Made by a program: the position numbers and the translations under genes | Notes under the pieces: generated by a model | Seen by the model: the letters and a program-made list of their open reading frames with translations, nothing else | Database searches by the model: none | Told to the model about the DNA's origin: nothing | Shown here: in pieces, positions 11,219 through 20,435 of the stretch | Position numbering within the stretch: position 1 is the first letter of the stretch | How the letters are laid out: every line of letters begins with the position of its first letter | Source: Gordonia zhaorongruii | GTDB taxonomy: Bacteria > Actinomycetota > Actinomycetes > Mycobacteriales > Mycobacteriaceae | Assembly (NCBI RefSeq): GCF_007559005.1 | Contig: NZ_CP041763.1 | Coordinates: forward strand, 1,334,463 to 1,398,462 | Direction of reading: 5' to 3' | DNA length: 64,000 nt

Positions 11219-12438
11219 CAGCGCTGTCGGGTGAGCAAGCGAGGCGAGTCGCTCTGGCGGCGCAGGGGTTCGCCGATCCACCGGCGCGCGGTGAGCCGAC
11301 GCGGACCCACCTGCGGCGAGTCGTCGGACGCACCGGGCTGCTGCAGATGGACTCGGTGAACATTCTCGCTCGGGCCCACTATCTGCCGGTCTTCTCCCGC
11401 ATCGGACAGTACGACGACGGCATCGTCGACCGCGCCGCCTGGCAGCACACCGCGCGATCCCCGCGACTGCTCGCCGAGTACTGGGCGCATGAGGCGGCCC
11501 TGATCCCGGTCGAGGACTGGCCGCTGTTCGGCTGGCGAATGCGGCAGTACCGCGGCGGACGGTACCGGCAGACGCGAGAAGTGCTGCAGCGCAACGCGGC
11601 CCTCGCGGCCGATGTCCGTGATGTGATCGTCGAACGTGGAGCGACGACGCCGAGTGCGATCGAGGCCGCGTTGGGCGTCGAACGTGCGACAGGTGTCACG
11701 GGCAGTTGGTGGAACCGTTCGGCGGTGAAGCACGTGTGCGAGGCGCTGTTCGCCTCCGGCGATCTGTCGTCGATCCGTGACGCGCACTTCGCCCGGCACT
11801 ACGATCTCGCCGACCGCGTCATCGGGGCCGATCGAGTGGGCATCGAGGTGCCAGAGCGCGACGCGCATCGGGCACTCGTGTCCCGCGCGGCGCGGTCGCA
11901 CGGGATCGCCACCGTCGCCGATCTCGCCGATTACCACCGGATCCGGATTGCCGACGTACGGGCGGTCCTCGGCGACCTGCTCGATGCAGGCGAGATCACC
12001 GAGGCGACCGTCGACGGGTGGCGAGATCAGGCTTATCTGCACCGCGACGCACGCATACCCCGGTCGGTGAGTCGATCGACGCTGCTGTCACCGTTCGACC
12101 CACTGGTGTTCTATCGGCCCCGGGCGGAGCGGCTGTTCCGATTCCGCTACCGCATCGAGATCTACGTGCCCGAGCACAAGCGTGTGCACGGCTACTACGT
12201 GCTCCCGTACCTGATGGGCGAATCTCTCACGGCCCGGGTCGACCTCAAGGCGGATCGCGGGGCACGCGTGCTCCGGGTGCTCGCGGCTCATGTGGAGGAG
12301 GGATGCGATCCGGGGGCGGTGGCGGAGTCGCTGGCGGCGGACCTGCGACGGACCGCCCACTGGCGCGGGCTCGACGATGTGGACGTCCGGCCCCGCGGCG
12401 ATCTCGCGTCCGAGCTCGCGTGGGCGTTACGGGCATAG
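11215..12438 (+). CDS. YcaQ/AlkZ-type winged-helix DNA glycosylase family protein
   Basis: The 407-aa protein belongs to the HTH_42 (PF06224) family, whose members AlkZ and YcaQ remove alkylated bases and unhook interstrand crosslinks. It has the family N terminus, including GLLQMDSVNILARAHYLP. The QMD at about residues 44-46 fits the Q-x-D form of the catalytic motif reported for YcaQ-like members. Tandem winged-helix segments follow, then the C-terminal block SPFDPLVFYRPRAERLF. Its ATG overlaps the methyltransferase stop. The repair function is inferred from the family. Confidence 0.82.
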   Translation: MTALSGEQARRVALAAQGFADPPARGEPTRTHLRRVVGRTGLLQMDSVNILARAHYLPVFSRIGQYDDGIVDRAAWQHTARSPRLLAEYWAHEAALIPVEDWPLFGWRMRQYRGGRYRQTREVLQRNAALAADVRDVIVERGATTPSAIEAALGVERATGVTGSWWNRSAVKHVCEALFASGDLSSIRDAHFARHYDLADRVIGADRVGIEVPERDAHRALVSRAARSHGIATVADLADYHRIRIADVRAVLGDLLDAGEITEATVDGWRDQAYLHRDARIPRSVSRSTLLSPFDPLVFYRPRAERLFRFRYRIEIYVPEHKRVHGYYVLPYLMGESLTARVDLKADRGARVLRVLAAHVEEGCDPGAVAESLAADLRRTAHWRGLDDVDVRPRGDLASELAWALRA

Positions 12439-12441
12439 GCT
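12436..12441 (+). promoter_or_regulatory. Candidate -10 box, leaderless type
   Basis: TAGGCT ends six bases before the ATG at 12448. The intervening bases read GGAGGG, which could instead be a close Shine-Dalgarno sequence for a longer transcript. Confidence 0.35.
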
Positions 12442-12447
12442 GGAGGG

Positions 12448-12798
12448 ATGAGTGCCTTTCAGCGAGTGGCCAAGGCCGTCAACACCCTCGTGACGCCGAT
12501 GCTGTCGGCGCCCGTCGTCGGACCGTTCCTCGGTCGATCGATGACCGAGATCACCTACACAGGTAGGAGGTCCGGCAGGCAGATCATGCTTCCGGTCGCC
12601 TACCGGATGCGTGGCGACGACGAAGTGGTGATCGGGGTCGCGATGCCCGATCGCAAATCGTGGTGGCGCAACTTCGAGGGTGATCCGCAACCGGTCTCGA
12701 TCGTGCTCGACGGTGCGACTCGCACCGGGACCGGCCTGGCCGAGGTGTCCGAGAAGGGGACCGCGGTGATCATCAGCCTGAATGTGCAGACGAGGTGA
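12448..12798 (+). CDS. Small nitroreductase-like (deazaflavin-dependent type) protein
   Basis: The 116-aa protein resembles the deazaflavin/F420-dependent nitroreductase family (Ddn-like split barrel). It contains TEITYTGRRSGRQIMLPVAY and the RKSWWRNFEGDP segment, where related proteins contact cofactor. It is shorter than typical Ddn proteins (about 150 aa). It follows the glycosylase gene by nine bases, and its stop overlaps the next start (GTGA). The cofactor and substrate are not proven. Confidence 0.65.
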   Translation: MSAFQRVAKAVNTLVTPMLSAPVVGPFLGRSMTEITYTGRRSGRQIMLPVAYRMRGDDEVVIGVAMPDRKSWWRNFEGDPQPVSIVLDGATRTGTGLAEVSEKGTAVIISLNVQTR

Positions 12799-13706
12799 CC
12801 GTGCGACTGCGGGACGTCACGCTGCGCGACGGGCTGCAACTCACCGGTAAGACACTCGACGTGCAGATGCGCGTGGACCTCGCGCGTACGCTGCTCGCCG
12901 CCGGGGTGCCCGAACTGGAGATCGGATCCATGGCGCGCCCCGACCTGGTTCCCCCGATGGCCGGCTCGCTGGACGTGGTCGCCGCCCTGACGCCGGAAGA
13001 ACTCGACCAGTGCTGGATCTGGGTTGCGACTCCGCGGCACGTCGAGAAAGCCATCGCTGCGGGCGCCCGGAACGTCCAGTACTGCTTCTCCGCGTCGGAT
13101 GCCCACAATCAGGCGAACATCGGCAGGCCGACCGAGGACAGCGTGGCGGCGATGCCGCGCGCGATCGACCTGGTCCGCGAGGCGGGCGGTCGCATCCAGC
13201 TGTGCATCGCAACGAGTTTCACCTGCCCGTTCGACGGTCAGATCGACCCGGACCGGGTCCGCGGCATCGTCGGCGATCCACGGACGGCCGGCGCCGACGA
13301 CGTGGTGCTCGCCGACACGCTCGGACAGGCGCATCCGGCAGCCGTGCGCGGCTTGTTCGAGTCGGCGCCCGCACGCGACCGACGGCTGGTCTTCCACGGG
13401 CACGACACCTGGGGGATGGGTGTGGCCAATTCGCTGGCGGCCGTCGAGGGCGGTGCCGAGGTGATCGACGGTGCTCTGGCCGGCCTCGGCGGGTGCCCGT
13501 TCGCCCCCGGGGCGAGCGGAAACACGGCGACCGAGGACCTGCTGTTCGCGACGCGCCCCGATTACCTGACCCCGCGGGTACTCGCTGACCTGATCACGGC
13601 GGGTGAGAGCCTGCTCGCCGAACTGGGGGAGTCCTCGCGCTCCAAGACAGCGCAGGGGGCGCGGTCGAAGGCGGCGGCCTTCGACTGGGTGATGCCCTCA
13701 CGGTGA
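12795..13706 (+). CDS. HMG-CoA lyase-like pyruvate-carboxyltransferase-domain protein
   Basis: The 303-aa TIM-barrel protein resembles 3-hydroxy-3-methylglutaryl-CoA lyase, which cleaves HMG-CoA to acetoacetate and acetyl-CoA. It keeps RDVTLRDGLQ at the N terminus, the metal-binding HGHD motif (FHGHDTWGMG), and the cysteine loop GLGGCPFAPGASGN. It could instead act on another acyl-CoA, since no leucine-degradation genes are nearby. The GTG overlaps the upstream stop, making it the last gene of this run. It converges with a HAD gene. Confidence 0.83.
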   Translation: MTVRLRDVTLRDGLQLTGKTLDVQMRVDLARTLLAAGVPELEIGSMARPDLVPPMAGSLDVVAALTPEELDQCWIWVATPRHVEKAIAAGARNVQYCFSASDAHNQANIGRPTEDSVAAMPRAIDLVREAGGRIQLCIATSFTCPFDGQIDPDRVRGIVGDPRTAGADDVVLADTLGQAHPAAVRGLFESAPARDRRLVFHGHDTWGMGVANSLAAVEGGAEVIDGALAGLGGCPFAPGASGNTATEDLLFATRPDYLTPRVLADLITAGESLLAELGESSRSKTAQGARSKAAAFDWVMPSR

Positions 13707-13732
13707 AGCTCTGACGGCGAGGTGCTGAGTCG

Positions 13733-14503
13733 CTACCCGCGCACGATCGCGGAGAGCGTGGCGTAGGTGTTCTCCCAGCCGTGGACGTGAACCGAGTCGA
13801 TGCCGAGGTCGGCCACCGGGCGATCGTTACCGCCCTCGTCGAGCCGGTCGCCGAAGAACAGGATGTCGTCGGTGGACAGCCCCAGGATCTCCATCAGGCG
13901 TCGGGCGCCGTACGCCTTGTCGATGCCCTTCGCGGTGATGTCGACCGAGGTGGAGCCGCCGCTGCGGACCTCGAGATCGGGAAGCCGGTCGGCGGCGTAA
14001 GCGCGCAGCGCCTCCTTCTTCCGCCCGTCGGGATCCCACGCGGCCTTCGCCTCCACCGGCGCCGACTGACCGAGGGCCGAGAACGTCACCTGACTGCCGC
14101 GGTCCTCGAGGATCGGCCCCCAGGTCTGCTCCTCCCACAGGCCGAGTTCGCGGGCACCGGCTTCGACGGCGCTCATCGCACGAGACTTCTGGTCGTCGGA
14201 CAGGTCCTCGGCGTACACCGTCTCCCACGCGCTACCCGACCAGCGGATGTAGCGCGTGCCGTTGGTCGGCATGAGGTGGAGATTGGCCGTGTGCGGGAAG
14301 TCGCCGACGCGGTCGAGGACCTGCGACCGAAACTGGCCGTACTGGCCGCCGGAGATGATGCACACCCCGCTGATGCCGAGGAGCTCACGGAACAGCGTCA
14401 CCATCTCATCGCTCATGGGCGTCTTGGACGGCGCGAGCGTGTCGTCGAGATCGAACATGACCAGCCGGTACGACTTGCCGTCGCGGATAACTCCTTCAAC
14501 CAT
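13733..14503 (-). CDS. HAD-IIB hydrolase, eukaryotic phosphomannomutase-like
   Basis: The 256-aa protein is a HAD-superfamily phosphatase. Motif I is FDLDDTLAPS (about residues 17-26), the motif II region is CIISGGQYGQ, and the C-terminal acidic motif is FFGDRLDEGGND. The GGND end and the cap-domain size resemble eukaryotic-type phosphomannomutase. Whether it moves or removes phosphate is unclear. The ATG at 14503 has no Shine-Dalgarno sequence; TAAGCT sits seven bases upstream. It diverges from the hydrolase gene across a 94-bp spacer with a palindrome. Confidence 0.8.
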   Translation of the reverse strand: MVEGVIRDGKSYRLVMFDLDDTLAPSKTPMSDEMVTLFRELLGISGVCIISGGQYGQFRSQVLDRVGDFPHTANLHLMPTNGTRYIRWSGSAWETVYAEDLSDDQKSRAMSAVEAGARELGLWEEQTWGPILEDRGSQVTFSALGQSAPVEAKAAWDPDGRKKEALRAYAADRLPDLEVRSGGSTSVDITAKGIDKAYGARRLMEILGLSTDDILFFGDRLDEGGNDRPVADLGIDSVHVHGWENTYATLSAIVRG

Positions 14504-14510
14504 GACCGGC

Positions 14511-14516
14511 AGCTTA
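14511..14516 (-). promoter_or_regulatory. HAD gene -10 box (leaderless type)
   Basis: On the minus strand TAAGCT is followed by seven bases and the ATG at 14503, which suggests a leaderless mRNA. Confidence 0.45.
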
Positions 14517-14566
14517 CTGGGGCAGCAGGTCCGCGGACCGAGTGGTTCGATTCCGTACGCGAGTGA

Positions 14567-14594
14567 ATATCAGTGCACACGTGTACACTGATAT
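14567..14594. promoter_or_regulatory. 28-bp palindrome, candidate operator
   Basis: Outer arms ATATCAGTG (14567-14575) and CACTGATAT (14586-14594) are exact complements, and the centre ACACGTGT is also self-complementary. Only one base pair (14576/14585, C opposite A) breaks a 28-bp dyad. It ends three bases before the hydrolase ATG and contains the likely -10 TACACT. A bound repressor would block transcription of that gene. No regulator gene is adjacent. Confidence 0.7.
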
Positions 14595-14597
14595 GTC

Positions 14598-15818
14598 ATG
14601 AATGATCGTGATGCACGCCGGAGGGAGGTCCGGGAGCTCGTCGGTCTGCTGCTGTCGGAGACCGGTCGTGCCACCGGCGGGATCCATCACACGCATCGGG
14701 CGATCTCCGATCGGGTGTTCCGCGGGGTGGGTCTGTTCACGCGGCGCTCTAGCGCGCCGGTCAAGGTGATGCACGACGCGATCACCGACGGCGTCTACAC
14801 GGCGGTGCGGGCCGGAGTCGACTCCGCGGGCGTCGTCGGCAGAAACGTCGCCGACCTTCCGCTGCAGGCGCCGGTCTCGCGGACGGTGGCCGGATCGGCG
14901 GTCATCGCCGCGGTCAACGGTCTGATCGGGGACGAGCTCGAGGGCAGGCGTTCACCGCTCACCGAGGACGCTGTCAGCATTCGCGTCGACGGACGACCGG
15001 TGGACTGCACTGCGTCCGGGGTGGCGGCGGCCTTCGGGGATGCGACGGGCGCGTTGGTCGTGTTCGCGCACGGGTTGATGGAGACCGAGCACGCGTTCCG
15101 GTACGGAGAGGGCCCGCATTACGAGCAGGTGCTCGCCGAGCGCGGCTTCACCGCCGTGCATCTCCGCTACAACACCGGCAGACGTGTGTCGGTGAACGGG
15201 CGCGACATCGCAGCCGAGCTCGACGCTCTGGTCCGGAACTGGCCGGTGCCGGTGGAACGGATCGTCCTCATCGGTCACTCGATGGGCGGACTGGTACTCC
15301 GAAGCGCGGCTCACCGAGCCGATCTCGATGGCCGGGGATGGGTCCGTGCTGTCACGACGACGGTGAGTCTCGGGACGCCGCATCTGGGCGCTCCGCTGGA
15401 GAATCTCGCTCACTACGCGAGTGCGGGCCTCTCGTTCTTCCCGGAGACCTCCGCGTTCGGCGGCCTGCTGCGGCGACGCAGTGTCGGAATCCGTGATCTG
15501 CGTGGCGGCAGTCTCGTCGACGAGGACTGGGTCGGCCGTGATCCGGACGCCCTGGGCAAGGCCGTCGCCTCCGAGGTCCCGCTGCTCCCGCAGGCGAAGC
15601 ACTACTTCGTGTCGGCCACGGTCACCCGATCGCCGCGGAACCCGATCGGCCGCGTCATCGGCGACGGCCTCGTGCTCACTCCGAGTGCTCGCGGCGCTCA
15701 CAAGGCGAGGCGCATCGGCTTCGATCCGGACAACGGCCTGCACCTCGCGGGAGCGAATCACTTCACCTTGCTCGGCGACCCGGCGGTCACGGAGCGGCTC
15801 GTCGAATGGGTCGGCTGA
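14598..15818 (+). CDS. Alpha/beta hydrolase (lipase/esterase type)
   Basis: The 406-aa protein has an alpha/beta-hydrolase core from about residue 145. The nucleophile elbow is IGHSMGGLVLRS (Ser about 230), and FAHGLMETEHAF fits the oxyanion-hole strand. HLAGANHFTLLGDP near the C terminus supplies the likely catalytic histidine. The N-terminal 140 residues are helical and contain no signal peptide. The substrate is unknown. No Shine-Dalgarno sequence precedes the ATG; TACACT eight bases upstream suggests a leaderless mRNA. Expression is probably controlled through the palindrome that ends three bases before the start. Confidence 0.83.
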   Translation: MNDRDARRREVRELVGLLLSETGRATGGIHHTHRAISDRVFRGVGLFTRRSSAPVKVMHDAITDGVYTAVRAGVDSAGVVGRNVADLPLQAPVSRTVAGSAVIAAVNGLIGDELEGRRSPLTEDAVSIRVDGRPVDCTASGVAAAFGDATGALVVFAHGLMETEHAFRYGEGPHYEQVLAERGFTAVHLRYNTGRRVSVNGRDIAAELDALVRNWPVPVERIVLIGHSMGGLVLRSAAHRADLDGRGWVRAVTTTVSLGTPHLGAPLENLAHYASAGLSFFPETSAFGGLLRRRSVGIRDLRGGSLVDEDWVGRDPDALGKAVASEVPLLPQAKHYFVSATVTRSPRNPIGRVIGDGLVLTPSARGAHKARRIGFDPDNGLHLAGANHFTLLGDPAVTERLVEWVG

Positions 15819-15861
15819 ACCGACGCCAACGGAACGGCGCGACTCCGCTGCGGGACAATGG

Positions 15862-15887
15862 TGCGATACGGGGATGCGATACGGGGA
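15862..15887 (+). repeat. Two tandem 13-bp repeats upstream of thyX
   Basis: TGCGATACGGGGA occurs twice in direct succession, 67 bases before the thyX start. A possible -10 GACAAT (15854-15859) lies just before it, so the repeat would be at the 5' end of the transcript. Confidence 0.8.
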
Positions 15888-15954
15888 AGTCCTACCCGGG
15901 GTTCTGCCGCCAGTGTCTCGAGCTGTCCGTCTCTCAAGTTAAGGAGTGTGCCAG

Positions 15955-17650
<1,696 letters not shown>

Positions 17651-17651
<1 letters not shown>

Positions 17652-19702
17652 TGTCGAACCCACAGCGTTCGAACCCACAGCGTCGTCGTCGGGCATCGCG
17701 CCAGGCCGGTCCGCCGGTCGAGGGCAGGCCCCAGCAGGAATCAGGGCAGCAGAAATCTGCGCCGAACACCCCAGAGCCGAAGACCACAGGGCAGGAGAAC
17801 GTGCCGCAGAACAACGAGGTTGCTCAGAACCAGGCCCACAAGAAGGGTCCGCAGCAGAATGCCTCGCAGAAGAACGGTTCGCAGAAGAACGGGGCTCAGA
17901 AGAGCGGGTCGCGAAAGAGTTCGGGACGGAACCGGTCGTCGCAGAAGAACAAGTCGAAGCAGGGCGACGGTCCGGCGATCCCGAACGCGACCGGCTCCGG
18001 AGTGACCGGCGACATGATCGACCGGCTGCCGGCACCGGGCGCGCTGCCCAAGGGCGGTCTGCGGGTCGTGGCGCTCGGCGGCATCGGCGAGATCGGCCGC
18101 AATATGACGGTGTTCGAGTACGACGGCCGACTCCTCATCGTCGACTGCGGCGTCCTGTTCCCGGAGGACGCGCAGCCGGGCGTAGACCTGATCCTTCCGG
18201 ACTTCAGCTACATCGAGGACCGGGTGGACGACATCGAGGCGGTGGTCCTCACTCATGGTCACGAGGACCACATCGGTGCGGTGCCCTTCCTGCTGAAGCT
18301 ACGCGCGGACATTCCGGTCGTCGGCTCACGCTTCACGCTCGCACTGGTGGCCGCGAAGTGCCGGGAGCATCGCCTGCGCCCGAAGCTCGTCCAGGTGGTC
18401 GAGGGCGACCGGCAGGACTACGGTTCGTTCGATTGCGAGTTCTTCGCGGTGAACCACTCGATCCCGGATGCGCTCGCGGTCGCGATCCGCACACCGGCAG
18501 GCGTGGTGCTGCACACGGGCGACATCAAACTCGACCAGCTTCCGCTCGACAATCGACTCACCGACCTCGCCGGTTTCTCCCGACTCGGTGACGAAGGCGT
18601 CGACCTGTTCCTCGTGGACTCGACCAACGCCGAGGTGCCGGGCTTCGTCACGCCCGAGCGGGACATCGGAGGGGTGCTCGACACGGTGATCGGCAAGGCC
18701 CGGCAGCGGGTCATCGTCGCGTCGTTCGCCAGTCACGTGCACCGCATCCAGCAGATCGTCGACGTCGCCTACAAGCACGGGCGACGGGTCACGTTCGTCG
18801 GGCGGTCGATGGTCCGCAACATGCAGATCGCGCAGGAGCTCGGGTACCTGTCGGTGCCCGAGGGCGTCGTCGTAGACATGGACACCGCAGCGACTCTGCC
18901 GGATCACCGGCTCGTGCTGATCTCGACCGGATCGCAGGGCGAGCCGCTGTCGGCGCTTTCCCGGATGGCTCGCGGCGAGCACCGTCAGATCAACATCCGG
19001 GCGAACGATCTCGTGGTTCTCGCATCGTCGCTCATCCCCGGTAACGAGAACTCGGTGTTCACCGTGGTGAACGGGTTGGCCAAGCGCGGTGCCGCCGTCG
19101 TCACTCAGGCGAGTGCGAAGGTCCACGTCTCCGGTCACGCGTCGGCGGGTGAGCTCCTGTACCTGTACAACGCGGTTCGGCCGTCCAATGCGATGCCGGT
19201 GCACGGCGAATGGCGTCACCTGCGGGCCAACGCTGCCCTCGCCGAGGCGACCGGCGTTCCGGCGGATCGCGTCGTGCTCGCCGAGGACGGTGTGATCGTC
19301 GATCTCGTCGACGGCCGCGCACAGGTCACCGGCCGTGTGCCGATCGGTCACGTCTACGTCGACGGGCTGTCGGTGGGTGACGTGGGGGAGTCGACCCTCT
19401 CGGACCGGTTGGTTCTCGGCGAAGGCGGATTCATCTCGATCTCGGTCGCGATCGACACCACGTCGGGCCGCGCGGTGAGTGAACCGACGGTTGACGGCCG
19501 CGGCTTCTCCGACGACCCGGATGCGCTGAACGAAGCCTCGGTGATCGTCGAGAAGACTCTCACCGAGCTCGCCAACGAAGGTGTCTCCGACACTCATCGG
19601 ATCGCGCAGGGGATCCGTCGCGCGGTCGGACGCTGGGTCGCGGCGAAGTACCGCCGCCGACCGATGATCGTGCCCACCGTCATCCCGGTCGGGGAGGACT
19701 GA
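17651..19702 (+). CDS. rnj: Ribonuclease J
   Basis: RNase J is a metallo-beta-lactamase/beta-CASP nuclease that cuts RNA internally and from the 5' end. The 683-aa protein has the zinc motif THGHEDHIGA (about residues 200-209), a beta-CASP region with HVHRIQQIVDVAYKHGR, and the late motif HVSGHASAGEL. The first 125 residues or so are a disordered-looking Gln/Asn/Lys/Ser-rich extension before the catalytic core, longer than in Bacillus. A C-terminal domain covers about the last 100 residues. It is coupled to dapA and overlaps the next gene by one base. The position matches Rv2752c. Confidence 0.96.
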
Positions 19703-20334
19703 TGACGCTGGCCCGCACCGAACGCGCTGCGCTCGTTCAGACGCTGCGTTCGGTCGGGCCGGATGCGCCCACCCTCTGTGCGGGGTGGAGCGCCCGCGAC
19801 CTCGCCGTTCATTTGGTGCTCCGGGAAGGACGGCTCGACGCGAGCGCTGCCGGGCTGGTGCCTCCCCTGCGCGGATACTCACGATCGGTGGCGGCGTCGT
19901 ACGCGAACAAGCCATGGCCGGTCCTACTTCGGACGGTGATGGACGGACCGCCGTGGTACTCGCCGTTCCGTCCTCTCGATGGGGTGCTGAACCTGGCCGA
20001 GATGTTCGTGCATCACGAGGATCTGCTGCGTGGGGGAGCGGACCCGGACGGCCCCTACCTGCCCCGCAAGCTCCCGGCCGACATGGACCGGGCACTCGAG
20101 AATTCACTCCGTATCGTCGGCAAGCTCACTCTGGCCGGCTCGCCGGCGCGGATCACTCTGGGTTCGGTCGACGGACGCGAACTGCTCGCGGCGGGCCGCG
20201 GGGCGAGCGTGACGGTCAGCGGTACGACCGGTGAGCTGCTGTTGTTCGCCTTCGGGCGATCGCCTGTCGACGTCTCGGTGACCGGCGATGCGGCCGCTGT
20301 GCAGGCGGTCATGGCTGCTGAGCGGTCGGTTTAG
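19702..20334 (+). CDS. TIGR03085 family protein (maleylpyruvate-isomerase/DinB-like)
   Basis: The 210-aa protein fits the TIGR03085 group, related to mycothiol-dependent maleylpyruvate isomerases with a DinB-like helical bundle and a metal site. It has LCAGWSARDLAVHLVLREGR at the N terminus and EMFVHHEDLLRG, which supply candidate metal histidines. The C-terminal SCP2-like segment includes VTVSGTTGELLLFAFGR. The actual substrate is unknown. It shares one base with the RNase J stop and is probably co-transcribed with it. Confidence 0.82.
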   Translation: MTLARTERAALVQTLRSVGPDAPTLCAGWSARDLAVHLVLREGRLDASAAGLVPPLRGYSRSVAASYANKPWPVLLRTVMDGPPWYSPFRPLDGVLNLAEMFVHHEDLLRGGADPDGPYLPRKLPADMDRALENSLRIVGKLTLAGSPARITLGSVDGRELLAAGRGASVTVSGTTGELLLFAFGRSPVDVSVTGDAAAVQAVMAAERSV

Positions 20335-20352
20335 CGCGGGGCCCGGCCCGCG
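20335..20352 (+). terminator. Weak hairpin after the TIGR03085 gene
   Basis: A six-base stem CGCGGG/CCCGCG with a six-base loop lies directly after the stop codon region. There is no T tract. It may help end the dapA-rnj transcript before ftsK. Confidence 0.35.
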
Positions 20353-20422
20353 AACGTCACGAATTCGACACGACCGGAGCGGATACGGTGTTGCAGGTGT
20401 GACTGTTGTGGCGCCGGGGCAC

Positions 20423-20428
20423 TAGGCT
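20423..20428 (+). promoter_or_regulatory. ftsK -10 box (leaderless type)
   Basis: TAGGCT ends seven bases before the ftsK ATG. A possible -35 GTGACT (20399-20404) lies 18 bases upstream. Confidence 0.45.
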
Positions 20429-20435
20429 GGTGGCC

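Noticed and set aside
18326-20107. A 593-codon open frame opposite RNase J
   Set aside because: It spans two real genes on the other strand and has mirror-type composition.
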